DNA from: Paulownia fortunei
Lineage: Eukaryota > Streptophyta > Magnoliopsida > Lamiales > Paulowniaceae
Assembly: GCA_019321725.1 (NCBI GenBank)
Contig: CM033120.1
Location: 4,061,341-4,125,340 of the forward strand
Reading direction: 5' to 3'
Length of the DNA stretch: 64,000 nucleotides
This document shows positions 47,392 to 60,645 of this stretch, in pieces. Under the pieces are notes generated by a model. That model was not told where the DNA came from and ran no database searches. It saw only the letters and a program-made list of their open reading frames with translations. The position numbers were made by a program, and so were the translations under genes. The stretch's first letter is position 1. Each line of letters starts with the position of its first letter.

Positions 47392-47404
47392 GAAGAAATA
47401 GCAT

Positions 47405-48539
47405 TTATATTAGTGCAATCATCTAAGATGTTTTAGGAGTTTCATTAAGAATACTCCTGAAATATTATTCAGCAACCTCTTTATCTCTTTCTGAGGAAAT
47501 ACTACAAATGAACCTAGCCAATCGCAATCCATATATATAAAGTACTGCTTCACGTTAAGTATTCATAGATAGTTCTTCATGTTACTAGCTCACTACTTTG
47601 AAATTCTCAATAGCTATTTGCTAAGAGCGTGACAAGAAAATTGCCCATTATTGTTATAAGATGCAGCAAAATCAATCATTTGGAGCATGCTAAATGAAGC
47701 ATGCTGCACACTGTCTAAATTACAAGAATTGAAAACTGATTTAGGAAGTTAGAATACTGAGTTCGGGTTGGGAAGAAATCGATCTCGAGTACATTGAGTT
47801 CAAAAGACCTAGAACACACAAAACAAGTTAGAATCCTATGATGCTTAAGTTAGTTTAGGTCGTCAAATCATTAAAATTGAACAACAAAGAAAAGTTCAGT
47901 TACGTTATGACTGCTAAGCAATAAAGTATTTATAATGAATGGTCCACGCTGTCCAAACACCACCACATACAGGTGTCTCAATCCTGTGATTCAGTCAACT
48001 GTCTAAATCGACAGATAGTCCTGATATCAGGTCAATCCCAATTCCTTGAGGTGGGTCGAAATCTGTAAAAAAATTATAGACGTTTATGTATTTGTGATTT
48101 TAGCTAATGGAGAGGGACAGATTAATCAAATAAGTACCTTGTCACATTAGTCAAATCAATGAAAATGAATCACGAAATTATGAAAAATTGAGGCTACCAA
48201 GGTGTGACAGAGAATAATAAACAAGCATATCATCTGAAGGAATCAAGAATAAAAATGTTCGAGCAACTAACTATATTTGGTAGTGTTTATAAACAAGAAA
48301 TAAAGTTAGTATAAAACTAACGAAATTATAGTCTTGAATCAAGTATGCCAACTCTTAACATATTTAAAAAGGAACAGATTTAGATAATTCAACACAGGCT
48401 AAACCAACTTCATCTTAACAACATAGATATAAGATGCAAAATATGTAATATATTTTTTTAAGTAAATTGATTATATCATCTTTATATAACTATTGGTGTA
48501 TTTTTGAATTGTTTCATATTTAAGATAACTTATAATTCT
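47405..48539. other. Unassigned; possible further exon near 47.4-47.6 kb
   Basis: On the minus strand around 47425-47545 a frame reads RLARFICSISSERDKEVAE, a stop, then YFRSILNETPKTS. It might be an upstream exon of the gene ending at 47114, but the stop and lack of clear splice signals leave it unproven. The rest is non-coding. Confidence 0.3.
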
Positions 48540-48955
48540 ATTGTGATAAGGAAGATAGTTATCTGGAACCTCTCATAATTGGACTCCAAGTGTGATAGGG
48601 ATAGAGATATATTTTTTGTTATCTCTCCCGCAGACTATAATATATCACAATGAGATGTACTCTCAAATAACAGAATATATTATCCCTCCTCCATATTTTC
48701 TCTCTACATTTCTCTCTTGCAGTATCACCAAAACTTAGAAGTCTTCGAGGGTTTAAGGTGCGTAGAATAGATTGGTAGATGCTTTAATAGTGTTCTTTGG
48801 AGCGAGAAGGACCTTGGCGTAATACCCTTCATGGTTTCATTCATTTAGGAGGCTTGTAGTTGAGTTGTTTATCAAGTGTGAATCAATAATTTTCCATTGT
48901 TAAGGTAATATTGATTCACATATATTAATTGTCTATATACAATTGAAATTAGAAA
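48540..48955 (+). repeat. 5' LTR of copia element (approximate borders)
   Basis: Shares with 52018-52385 the blocks GTGATAGGGATAGAGATATA, TCACCAAAA(C/T)TTAGAAGTCTT, GTGAATCAATAATTTT and AATATTGATTCACA, in the same order and orientation. Confidence 0.8.
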
Positions 48956-50060
48956 AAATGAATAAATTGGTATATTATATATCAAAAATGGGTTAAAATT
49001 GAGAAAGATATGTATTCTTTAAAAAATATCGCCAAAAAAATTGTATCCGCCGGAAAAGCACGCTGGAGATGACAGTTACATTTGGAATTTGAGGCATTGA
49101 CTAGGATTTAAAAAAAAGGTACGAGCGCATGATGCAATTGCACATGTGAACCTACACGTGTGGACTTCACTTGAGCATGAATCGCACGCGCCAATGGGCA
49201 TGCGCTAACTGGCATCGCAAGTCCCCTCTACCCTTAAAGAGCTGTTTGGCAGCCTATATTAAAAAAAAAAAAAAGAAATTTGAATTTTTTACCAAACGGG
49301 CATAATTTTAATTTTATTTTTTCTAGTCTATTTAAAAAAATTAATTTATTTTTAAAGCTTAGAATTATTTTTTTCTTCTTTTGTGATTGGATAGAAATTG
49401 GTATAATGTCACAGGCTTACAAAGTTACATGCTTTTTTAGTTATATTTTTTTTTTTGTGATTATGTAATTTTATGCAATGTGAATATTTGTGAATGTATA
49501 TAGAATGCGAGTTGACATTTGGGGTCCTCATGTATGTTATGTGATTTTTTTTTATATTTACTTATCTGAGAGATAATTAATGAAGATGGTGGTAATGCGA
49601 TATCACAATTTTAGAATGATTTAGTAGGTGTTGAAAAATATAATCTCATTTTTTTAAAGACATGTATTTATGGGGCCATTTTTTGGAGGCCGTGTATTTT
49701 TCATGGATATGTTACGTTAATTACCACCATAGAGCAATAATTGTCTTGACATAACGCATCAAATATCAACCCAAGTTTATTATTCATATATGATATATGC
49801 ATATATTTATGGATATTATTGATTTTATTTATGGATCATGTATTTTTTTTATCGTAATCTTTAATTTGATGGAAGATGATTACTAGCCTTTATGGTGAAA
49901 TTTTTGTTGTCATTGAATTAAAGAAACTAATAAAAACAAACTTCTATCCAGATAAAATTGTAGACCAATCAATACTTAAAATATTACACATAATATACTG
50001 TAATAGATGCTCAAGTAGCTTTTTGACCTATGTAGCATTAGTGCCACATAGCAAACTAGA
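48956..50060. other. Copia leader or unrelated insert, no gene
   Basis: About 1.1 kb with no readable frame. Longer than a normal copia leader, so part may be an insertion. GAGCTGTTTGGCAGCC at 49240 followed by a 14-base A run resembles an element end, but no partner was found. Confidence 0.35.
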
Positions 50061-50061
50061 T

Positions 50062-50880
50062 GGCTAGAACTCTTAGAGAAATTCAATTTTTATTTTATAA
50101 AGAAAAGATCATTGATCATTTCACTACCACTATGCCTATACCAACTGAGCCAAAAAATGGACCAATTGCCCAATATCTTCGCGATATGACTGCATACAAT
50201 AAGTGGAAGGATTAAGATAAAAGTGCATATTTTTACTATGTTGAGTTGCATTCAAGACAATATGATCTGTGAATTGGAAATCCTATAGCTAAGGAGATTT
50301 GGGATGTATTGAAGGTCACATAAGGTAGCACTTTGGCTACTAGACTAATGGCACTTACCCTTACATTCGATCAATACGTACTTGATTCATAGCCCTCTAT
50401 GACCCAAAATCTTGATGTGATGAAGGATATGATTCAAGGGCTTCAAAATGCTGGATGTGAGCTCACTGGTGAACAAGAAGTTTGACAGTCCTAAGATCGC
50501 TCCTAAGTAGACTTTAAGCTTGTGCTTACACATAATGAGCAAACTTAAAAGTGTTACTAGTTATCTCAAGCTTGAGGCTGACCATTGAGAGTCGGAGCAA
50601 GCATAAGCAACTGCTCTCGTCGCATATACTGGATAATGTAAGACCAACAAATGCAAAACATTGGAACAAGCAAAATAATGCTAGACAAATTAGTGGTCAA
50701 AGCCAAAACTTGGCCCCATAAGGTAATAAGGCTATGAAGCATCACTGAGGTAAGAGGGGTGGAAAGGAGAAAGATAATTACTTTAATTGTGACAAGTTGG
50801 GTTACTTTGCTCGTGATTGCATTGAGCCAAAGAAGGTAAGACCCACTAGTTCTTTTGTTTGCTCTTATGTTTTGTTGCTA
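50062..50880 (+). pseudogene. Copia gag with zinc knuckle (broken)
   Basis: The plus strand gives TTTMPIPTEPKNGPIAQYLR, KEIWDVLKVT and LATRLMALTLTFDQY, the UBN2-type gag pattern, with many stops. A knuckle reads YFNCDKLGYFARDCIEPKK near 50775-50835; the first Cys of the CX2C pair is lost. Confidence 0.75.
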
Positions 50881-52020
50881 ATTCTTTCCTTGGTTGGATT
50901 GTAGACATAGGGGCAACAAAACATGCAACAAGGGATTGAGCGAGATTCGTAGAACCGTGTGCCAATATGCAACCACTACATTGCTTTGGGGATGGAGCAC
51001 AACAGGAGTTCCTTAGAGTTGGATCATACTAACTCAAGTGCGGCACTGGGTGCGAGCTATTCCTTAGTGATGTGCAATATACATTTAACATTTGATGTAA
51101 TTTACTTTCAGTTACAACACTTTTCTGAACATGGTTTTTCTTTCCTATTTGAACGAACTAGTTTGTGTATTTTTCTTGGTAAAGACCTTTATGACTTATG
51201 ATTTATGAATAAAGGATTTTTCATATCAAAATTATCCAATGATTGTATTTCTTATGTTTCTTCTACTATTGATGTTATTTCTGATTCTATTAAATGGGCA
51301 TGCAAGATTAGGGCATGTAGGATAAGAAATGATGACTAGGTTAGCTCGAGAAGGACTTTTGGGCCACTTCGCTAAAGTCAACCTTCCTATGTGTGAACTA
51401 TGTCTGGTTGGAAAAAGCCTGTCGAAAGCCTTTTGAAAAGGCCAAAAGGGCTACTCATCCTTTAGAGTTAGTCCAGTCGGATATATGTGGGCCTATGAAT
51501 TTAAGGGCACGATATGGTGCATCCTATTTTCTCACTTTTATTGATGATTATTCATGCTATGGGTCAATATATCTCTTGTCTCACCGGTCAGAAGTGCTAG
51601 ATTATTTTGAGAGATTCTTGATAGAAACTGAGAACCAAAGAGAAAATAACCTCAAAGTTCTATGTAATGACAGAGAGCGAGAATATTTGTCTAATATGTT
51701 CAGATAAATATGTGAGGAGAATGGGATAATAAGGGAATTAATGATTTCACACACTCCGCAATAAACTGGGGTTGCAAAGAGAAAGAATCGCATACTTTTG
51801 GATATGACCGATCAATGATGGCGCAAGAAAATCTTCTAATATCACTTTGGGGAGATGCAATTTTGACTATTACCCATATTTTGAATCGTGTGTCTTATAA
51901 ATCAGTTCATTCGGCACCTTATGAGTTATGGCATGATAGAAAATCTAATTTAAAAGGCTTGCGCCCTTGGGGGTCGGTAGCATCCATATTTGTGATAACT
52001 AGAAATCCTACTGTGATAAT
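50880..52020 (+). pseudogene. Copia protease and integrase (broken)
   Basis: Protease remnant WIVDIGATKHAT near 50900 (canonical DSGAT...H). The pre-integrase zinc region LPMCELCLVGKACRKPFEKA is followed by LELVQSDICGPMNLRARYGA (first Asp), FIDDYSCYGSIYLLSHRSEV and VLCNDREREYLSN (second Asp kept, SDRGGEY eroded). The third motif reads VAKRKNR where VAERKNR is expected, so the catalytic Glu is Lys. The ELWHDRKSNLKGLRPWG block follows. Stops lie at 51705 and beyond. Confidence 0.88.
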
Positions 52021-52385
52021 AAGAACCTTTCTAATTGGACTATGTGATAGGGATAGAGATATATCTTTTTGTTATCTTTCCCGCAAACTATAAGATATTA
52101 CAATGAGACGTACTCTCAACTAACAAAATACATTCTCTCTCTCCTCCATATTTTCTCTATATGCTCCTCTCTTAGGAGTATCACCAAAATTTAGAAGTCT
52201 TTGAGGATTTAAAGTGTATGAATTAGATTGTGTTCACTGGAGTGAGAAGGCCCTTGACAGTTTGTGGTTTTATTTATTTGGGAGGTTTTTAGGCGATCTA
52301 TTCATTAAGTATGAATCAATAATTTTTCGTTGTTAAGATAATATTGATTCACACGTATTAATTGTGTATATGCAATTAAAATTGC
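52018..52385 (+). repeat. 3' LTR of copia element (approximate borders)
   Basis: Direct repeat of the 48.54-48.96 kb LTR, with numerous substitutions and short deletions, indicating an old insertion. Confidence 0.8.
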
Positions 52386-53370
52386 TTACAATAACAAATA
52401 TCAATCACCAACAATTATAGCAAAAATAAATAAAATATTAATAATATTTTATAATCAACTAACAACTAATATAAAAATAAATAAAAGTTTATAAATTGGT
52501 AAAATTCAAACCTAATACCTTATAGTTTTGGAACCTAACCTAATATCTTATTAGTTTTAGAACCTAAGATTTGCTACATGAGTCAAGTCTTGGAATTTGA
52601 ACAGCCACATGTGGTAGATCCGTCCAATTTTAGTGTCATATTTTATAAATACAAAATTAAACCACTTACAATATAGTCCTGTATATTTTTTTTTTTAAAT
52701 TATATTGTTACTATCCTGTTTCGGCAAAGTTAATCCTCATAAAAATGATTATTTCTTTCTTTTTCTTTTTCAAAGGAAATGGTTAAGATTTCTAAATTAT
52801 GTTTAGATTTTTGATTTGTAAAAGTATTTGACAACTTACATTAATTTTTTTTTAATCTATGATTTTTTATAAAGTGTTTGTAATCACTTTTGGAACACAA
52901 TAATTAACATTTTGCAAAGGGCATAAAATAGAGCTTGAGGCTAATTGCAATTTCATCAATTCTTTTCAAAGTTAACTTCTACTAAAATCAATTAATGCAA
53001 AATTAATTTTACTGAAATCTATTATTTATGAATTAATTTTCCAAAAACTTGGCCAAAGTTACCCTTAATCCCAAACATTATGCCAAAATGGTGGCTAGTG
53101 GGCCTAATATAGTTTTTCCTAATGAATTATAAAAATTATATTTTAATATTTGATTATTTACAAAAAAAATTATTTAAGTTTTATAAATTACAAATACTCT
53201 CTTGATATTTATTTTTATTTAACAAATTATACTTATTAAAAAAAATATTATAAAGTACAAAAAAATTTCAAAAAAATATTTATAATATTTTAAAAAAATA
53301 TTTATAATTTTAAAAAATAAATGATTTTTTTTTTATAATTAGACTAAAAGCTTACCAATTTTGTAATTCA
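52386..53370. other. AT-rich intergenic DNA
   Basis: Long A/T runs and no frames of interest. Probably upstream sequence of the possible gene beginning at 53509. Confidence 0.5.
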
Positions 53371-53508
53371 CCTATGTCAATGCTTCAGCTACATAAGCAT
53401 TGGCTGAACAGTAGGAAAATTCATTCAGATTATACCTTAAACTCACAGCACCTGCAATCAGACACACCCTATTCCGCTTCTCCCAGCATCGCCAATTATA
53501 AAATAGTG

Positions 53509-53637
53509 ATGGCAAAAGCAGTTGTCGACGGCGGCAGAAGCGGCGATCGCGTTTTGAAAACAGTGGCGGTTGGTGGTGGCGCTTCCGGCGGCAGTCTTAT
53601 GACTGGACTCGTCTCCCTTGAAGGTGTTTTCAATTGT
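53509..53637 (+). CDS. Possible first coding exon of an unrecognised gene
   Basis: ATG at 53509 opens 43 codons, MAKAVVDGGRSGDRVLKTVA then VGGGASGGSLMTGLVSLEGV, ending at a GTAAGC donor after a complete codon. The patch is markedly more GC-rich than its surroundings, as is usual for plant first exons. The Gly-rich N-terminus gives no family. Downstream exons could not be joined with certainty. Confidence 0.45.
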
Positions 53638-54479
53638 GTAAGCTCTTGCCTTCTCCATTACCTTGTTATTTCATTTTGTGATTTGAGATTTCATTGATAT
53701 GCTAATTCTCTTTTTTCTCTTTTCGTCTGCAATAAAAAAAAAAATTATATTTCTTTGAGTGTGTGAATATGCAATTTTTGTTCGTCTATGATAATTCGTC
53801 CAAGGACATAGCTTTCTGTTTCCATTGATGGAATGCATGAGTAGTAGATGAAGCTCGTAAAGGAAGATTCAATAGGAAAGAAAAGTAAGCTACCAAAACA
53901 GAGGCTGAGATGGGCAGTTACATGGGTTCATCATCTCTTTCGTCATTTAACGTTGTTCGGACCTAGGATTCAACCTCTACTTCTTTGTTGAGATTAATCC
54001 TTTGATAAGAAATTTGATTACCTAAGATTTTATTTTTATTATTGGTAAAAGTCTTGTTCATTTAAGGAAAGTAAACTAATTCCTCACGAATAAGATAACT
54101 GCAATTAACAACCAAGAAACTAAAGCTAGTTTCTTTTATTGTTTTATCTTAATTTTGCAATAAAAAAACAAAAACGACAAGACTATAAATTTATATTTAT
54201 GGCTGTGAATGCAAACATCCAGTGAGTGTATTTAATACTAGATATATTTGAAAGATTATTCTAATACTCGTTAACATGTTTTAAACTACATCCAGTACAT
54301 ATCAAATTATTATTGGTATCTATATTTTTTGAATATATTTCTTTATATATGCATTTATACGCGTATAAGTAAAAACTAGTAGTATAAAATATTGAGATTT
54401 ATGTGAAGTATATTTATAGCCTAATACCTATTATTTATTAATTTGTGCTCTATAGATATGTATATATATGTAGATAGAA

Positions 54480-54783
54480 ACAGATGTAACATATATATAT
54501 ATATGTGTATTTATATAGGACATGTGCCTATATATGTGTGTATATATATACAGATACATATATACATATATATGTGTGTACATATATGTATCTATATAGA
54601 TATATAGACACGTGTGTATACACACTTATTTATATGCATATTTATATATGTGTAAATATGTATATATGTATGTGTATATATATCTGTATTTAGAGAGAGA
54701 GAGTTGCACAAACATGTGCATGTGTGTCTATATATGCATATAGACATATATGTATGTATATCGCCATATATATATATATACAT

Positions 54784-54870
<87 letters not shown>
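54480..54870. repeat. TA/CA/GA compound microsatellite
   Basis: Dense TA and TG-rich repeats ending in about 36 bp of (TA)n followed by about 36 bp of (GA)n at 54794-54867. It creates spurious Ile/Tyr and Arg/Glu repeat frames on both strands. Confidence 0.95.
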
Positions 54871-54872
<2 letters not shown>

Positions 54873-56264
54873 TGTGTTATGTAAAAAGTGTAGTTTTAAT
54901 TGAGAAAATCAAAGGAAAATTATTCAAAGTATTTCAACTACTATTAAATGTTAGATATAAGGGTAAAGTGAGAATTGGGGAAAAAAATACACATCAGCAA
55001 TTTCCATCAATGCTGTAATGGCTAGTGATGAGGGGGAGTTAAGTGCATATTTTTTCATAGTTGAGGGGGATAAAGTGTAATTCATCCTTGTATTTCCTTA
55101 TTGTATAGAGTATCAGCTTAGTATATTCCTCAAGAGAACTTGCTGAGCTAAATTCTGGAGATGACATAAAACATTTTTTGTTTCGCCTCGTAAGCGATTT
55201 AGAGACTGTTAGGAAACACAATTTATATTTTCCATGAGTATGCACTGCTTCAATATGTGCTCCAGAGGAAGTTTAAAATTGGAATATAGATGGCATTGAT
55301 AGTGAAAGAGCAAGATACCCTTGGGTTAAGTTTTTGAAATGAGTCATGTCTTTTTCCTAGACCACTTGCACTTGCTGCTTGGTGGACTGTTGATTGTCTG
55401 CAACATAGGATTTTCTCAGCTGAAAATAATGTTACCTTTTGATTTTAACAAGCTTCCAGCTGCTAAGTTGACATGAATGGTGCACGAACGATGCTCTGAG
55501 TTAGTCTAAGCCTGGGGTTACCCCTTTTTTTGTGAACTAATGGGTGATTTCATTAAAAAATCGCATCCTCAGGGGAGATGGACTCAGCAGTTACAAAATG
55601 TCTTAGAAACGGCTGGATTCTTTTAATATTGAAGATTTAAGTTATCGCAGTCGACAAATAAGTCTATTTTCAACATTTTCTACTATCGAAAGATGCTATA
55701 CCTTGAATGCGATGAAATATTCTGTCACATGTTTGGAATTTACTTGAATATGATTCAGTTGTGGGCATGCTAATATGTGGATATATTGCTGATTTTATCT
55801 ATCTAAATTGTCATAATCGTCCTTTGGTGTAGGACAGTCATCTTCTTTTATATATTTCTGGCTTCTGTTTAAATTCATTCTGTACCATCTTTCTATTTAG
55901 TGTACAGTCAGTCAGGGTAAAAAATATTCAGATAAGGCTGCAAAATAATCTCAATTACAAGTAGATGTTATTCTAAAAAAGAAGTGATTAATTTTCACTT
56001 CACAAGGTAAAATTTACATTATTATAAATTATTTTCCTCTTGTTTAACCATCACTAGTTTTCCGGAATAGGTTATTGCCATTGGGAGGTGTAGATGCGTG
56101 AGAACTGAAAATAAATGGTATTAAGAGTGAGGGCAATGTTGATGTCACATGTGCTGTAAAATTCATGTACTGTGTTTCATTTTCTTTTTGTGGTAGAACA
56201 ATTTTGATTTCTACACATCCTTCACACGTATTTCCTTAGTTTTTCTTTCTCCATGTCATCTAAA

Positions 56265-56479
56265 GGAAAGAAGTAACAAAAGGAAACACTGACAAGAGAA
56301 GAATTAAGGAATATAATAAGAAAGTACCTAATGAGATCACCATTCTTACTGCATGTTATATTTTCTGGATTCATACACATATATGGACCATTTCTCCTGA
56401 TGGAGCTGGGATTTTTGTTGAAGTTATTGGCACTGGATTATATATGGTTGAGAGCAACTCTCAGTCAATGAGCGTAAGT
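56265..56479 (+). CDS. Open exon-like stretch, doubtful
   Basis: A stop-free plus-strand stretch reads GNTDKRRIKEYNKKVPNEIT, ILTACYIFWIHTHIW, TISPDGAGIFVEVIG and TGLYMVESNSQSMS, ending at a GTAAGT donor. No acceptor or family is clear. It may be an exon of the gene starting at 53509, or chance. Confidence 0.25.
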
Positions 56480-57371
56480 ACCATGCCGACAAATGCTACC
56501 AAATTTCATCATTCTAATTTTTCTTTGAAGTGAATCTTGATTATGTGATTATCGAATGCATGTGAAGGAAGCATTCTTGTCTGTAACCATCTGAATGATG
56601 ATACATCCACTGCAAGATAGGATGCTGAAATGAATCATGTTCTCATCATTTTTAGTTTATGTCTGTAAAAGATCAAGATGCAATACATACAACTCTAAAA
56701 GCGGATCACGTTGGTTTGAGTACTTCCATTGCTGGCAAGTTGGTTGGGCTCAGTGGAATCTTTTGGTTGCTATAATTCAGCACTTGGTCATCTTTGGTTC
56801 ATTTAGGCATATAGATGGTCTGCTGAAGTCATGGTCTACCCTATACTTGTGTTTAATGCAAAACCATTGGCTCGATTTACAAATTATATCTGTTCATCTT
56901 TAGTTTAATATCAGCCTAAAACAATTCCACTGTTTGTTTGCTTGTTTGTTTGTTTTTTCCCCATGTACAAGTTAAACAACAAGAAGGGACCTAATCGTAA
57001 TACACCATCCCAATTTTGGACAAGTAATTCATCCCGTATACAATGACAATGCATTATATTCAAGCCTTTTACATGGTTGAATTTAGAATTTAACTCGTGA
57101 GCCATATATATTACAATTCCTTTTTGGTGTCTCCCTTTGGAGCTCTAGTGAAATGAGAGTTATTAGTTATAAGAAGATAATATGATTATGTGACACATGA
57201 TTCTTGGCTAATGATTTAATTGCATATGCAGCGGTTTCGTGCAATTATCATATAATGTTGCTTCTGTGTTTCATATACTTCAGACGCAATGCTTTTAGTT
57301 TTCACTTTGCAAAACTTTTACATCCATTCCAAGTTGTGTAGGATTCCATTATGACATTTCTCTCTTTTGCA

Positions 57372-57640
57372 GACTGGGGAATTGTTCTGGACTCGTAACT
57401 AGCAGAGCTGGCATTCAGTGGCCAATGTTGTTAAAAAAAGCGAAGATTCCATCAATCTGCTGCACTTCTGGATATTTTTCTGATATTTCTTCTTCATTTT
57501 CCATTAATCTGATATGAATTACAGTTGGAAGAGGCAGATACCTAGGAATCATTATGGAAGACGGGGCCATCCCTCTTTGTTAAACAATGTTATTATTGCT
57601 GCTCAAGTTGTGGAGGAGGCAACTACATAACAAAGGATAT
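57372..57640 (+). CDS. Exon-like segments with 3' end features, unrecognised
   Basis: An acceptor TCTCTTTTGCAG at 57371 precedes TGELFWTRN and a stop. A second acceptor-like ATGAATTACAG at about 57523 precedes WKRQIPRNHYGRRGHPSLLN then NVIIAAQVVEEATT and a stop. Together with the unusual GC level through 57780 this looks like the 3' part of a transcribed gene, perhaps with alternative splicing. I cannot name it. Confidence 0.35.
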
Positions 57641-57789
57641 AGAAGAAGTGTTTGTAGAATATCAAATTAGAAGGAAGAATAGTGCTTCTCAGGGTTGTGC
57701 TTCAAGGAAGGCAGAAGGCTGTGGGAAGAAAAGGTGAAACAAGGATCAAAAAGCTGAACACCCCAGTGCCCATGGATATCCACTGCCCG

Positions 57790-59093
57790 TTTCTGGTCTC
57801 ATTCAGAGTCTGCATATTTCAACATCTCTGAGAAAAGCATAATTTGTAAGTTAGTTTTGTTGAAGTTATATGATACATGTACTGTTGCTTTGGTGTTCTC
57901 TTCCTCCCGCAGTGGGTTCTTTCTTTCTTTTCTTTTTCTTGGTACATCAGCAGAAGTAGGAACTTTGAATTAGAAAAGATGAAAGCTGATGGTCTGTTCA
58001 TTACTCGGAAAATTTGACAATGCCTACAGGCTTTTGTGCTGGTCATTGGATTCTGGACTCTTAGCATCATCCATGTTATTAGGGTCTAAAATAAGCATGC
58101 CTGCATGACTTAAGAATTGATTTGCATATTTTAATTGGCAGGCTATGAAGTGAGTGGCCTTAGCACTGCTCCTTGGGATGATTCAATGTGTATTGGATGA
58201 TCGGGTAATGGAAATTGTATCAAACTCAAATCATATGTATATAAGAAATGTCCAGGAAAAGCACCTCATTGTTTTCCAAAAATTCTTAGTAGAATTCTAT
58301 GGAGGTATGTAACTCGAGACCCAGTTTTACAATGTTTCTTTCACTCATTACTATATTACTCATATGTCATTTATGTTGGAAAAGTTACAGGATACAGAGA
58401 CCTCAATTTCGAATGCTTAGTTATGTGCGTACCAGTTGCCTTTCTTCAATGTGTAGTTTTCAAGGTACATGCATTGTTTTATGCATATCTCTGATGACTT
58501 CAATTTTTGGTCCTGCAATAACTTGTCATGTGTATATTCAATATTCATCATTTTCTCATTATGGACTGTTTTATTTTAAGAGAAGACCTTCTAAGCTTTT
58601 GTTCTCAATCATGCCGTTTATACAATTTATTTAATGAGTTTTTTAACATGTAGGAAAACTTAATAGCTCTAAACATAGATTAAACATGTACAATAAGATC
58701 GAAATTGAGAGGTGCATTTTTGTGTTCATATTCAAGTATGGATACATATTTCACTGTGTTGTCTCAGCCTATCCAAAAAACAATATGAATTTTTGGTGTT
58801 TTTCGTTTTTGGGAAATTGAGTTTTCACAAGGAAAGAATGTTAGTTCACACGCATTTTAGTAAAGCAATCGATGAAGGCCCAAGAGAATTTTTTGTGCGA
58901 TTAATGTGTCTATGTATTAGTTTCCTGATGGTAACATATAGAAGTGCCCTGATAATTAAGTCAGTGCAAGAATATTTAAAAGAATCTCAAACAATTTCAT
59001 AAGACAATTTAACATTTTAAAACTTGAATTTGCATGTGCTATTAATTTAATAGAAGACCATAAGTGTATACATAACTACATTTGTATGGACTA
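57790..59093. other. Unassigned DNA
   Basis: Moderately AT-rich. The plus-strand frames at 58299 and 58712 show no family features. It may contain the 3' UTR and downstream sequence of the gene above. Confidence 0.35.
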
Positions 59094-59100
59094 TTTGAAA

Positions 59101-60645
59101 TTAGAGTTAAAATCACTTTACCCCCTTGTACCAAGGGATTGCCATCAATTATCTCCCTTACAAATAAAACCTCAATATGTATAAGGGATGAGAAAGGAAT
59201 CAAATCCTTATTTCTTGCTTGATTTCAATTTCATGATTGGTAATTAGAAATGAATGATAGGAACAAAACAAGATAGTTCTAAGGACCAAATTACCCTTTA
59301 GTAGAGTTTTTTTTAAAATAAAACTATATTCAATATGTTATGCATAAATGGGTCTGTTATTAATTTAATCGGTGTTAAACAATATATATTTTTTTATAAA
59401 AAATACAAAAAATCGACAAATGGGTATTGGAGCAAGTCTAGGATTTTAATTTTTAGATTGAATTCAACTTGTTAAAATATTGCACATATATTTTTCATTT
59501 ATTATGTATATATTTTTGTGATGTATATTTATAAACATATATAAAATATATGCATGTTACATATATACTAAAATGTAAATATAATATTCTTATAATAATT
59601 ATATAAAATTAAGAAATAGTTTATGCTCATATATATAAAAGTAATGTTTCATTCTAATATATTAGTATGGTATTTTGCTAATATCATGTGTATATTAAGA
59701 AAAAAATGATACCTTATTCAATAGGCTTCTTCCTATTGAATAAAATTTGGAGTCAAAATAGTGGTGTATTTATTTGACTGTAGAGGGGTTTTTATTTCTT
59801 AAAAATTTATTTCTTGAATATTTCATTTATTCAAGACTTCATCATTTATAATATTGTTTGTTTATGTTTTTCTAATTTGTTATTATGATATTATAGAAGT
59901 ATTTTATTTGTTTATGGAAATTGGTGTTATGCAAAAAGGACACTTTGTCAATTAGTTTTTTCATGTTTAATCAAATTTGAGATCAAATTAGTCGATATAT
60001 TTGATCTTAAAGAGGTTGGTTTATTAAGAATTCATTTCTTGAATATTTTTTTTTGTTTCTTTGATATATCATCATTAATTTTTTTGTTTATGTTTATTTA
60101 GATTTAAAAAAACATTTTTTTGCATGGTATTTTACTTATACATTGTGTTTATTTAACTTATGTAAAACACAAATTATACTTTTTTTAATTACTTTTTGCA
60201 TGTTGAATAAAATTTGGATTCGAATTTTTTGACATATTAGATTTTAGATGTTTTTTTTTCCCATTAAGAATTCATTTCTTGAATATTTTCCTTTCTTCAA
60301 GATACCAGTTTCAAAATTTTTTTGTTTGTCTATTTTTAATGTAGAAAAATTAAGATTATTTTAATGTATTAAAATGACATTTTACTAATACTTTGTGTTT
60401 ATTTACTTATGTAAAGCAAACACTTTATTCAATTAGTTTTTTCATGTTGAATAAAATTTAGGGCCAAATTGATTGGTATTTTGATTATGGATGGACAAAA
60501 TGTTACATAAATTATAGAAGGGGGTAAAGTGAATTTATTCTTATTTTAAAGCTCAAGGTCGTTTTGGTCGATTTAGCTGTATTTTTTAATATCAAGGGGG
60601 TAAGTGAAGGCTTTATTTGTATGGGTTCGGTAAAGTGATTCAACC
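59101..60645. mobile_element. Non-autonomous inverted-repeat element, Mutator-like
   Basis: The left end GTTAAAATCACTTTACCCCC and the inverted right end (reverse complement GGTTGAATCACTTTACCGAA) share AATCACTTTACC. TTTGAAA occurs on both outer sides (59094-59100 and 60646-60652), suggesting a 7-9 bp target duplication as in Mutator-like elements. The interior is AT-rich, without a transposase, and includes a copy of the 2.57-3.01 kb repeat. Confidence 0.55.

Larger units (their letters stand above)
48540..52385 (+). mobile_element. Ty1/copia LTR element, internally deleted
   Basis: Direct LTR-like repeats at about 48540-48955 and 52018-52385 flank plus-strand gag and integrase remnants in copia order. 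Reverse transcriptase and RNase H, which in Ty1/copia follow the integrase, are absent: the integrase runs almost straight into the 3' LTR. I could not define exact LTR borders or a target duplication. Confidence 0.8.

Noticed and set aside
54431..55018. Overlapping Tyr/Ile and Arg/Glu repeat ORFs on both strands
   Set aside because: Translations of TA, TG and GA microsatellites.
58299..59002. Two hydrophobic plus-strand ORFs (111 and 96 codons)
   Set aside because: No conserved motifs, no splice context, and composition typical of random AT-rich DNA.
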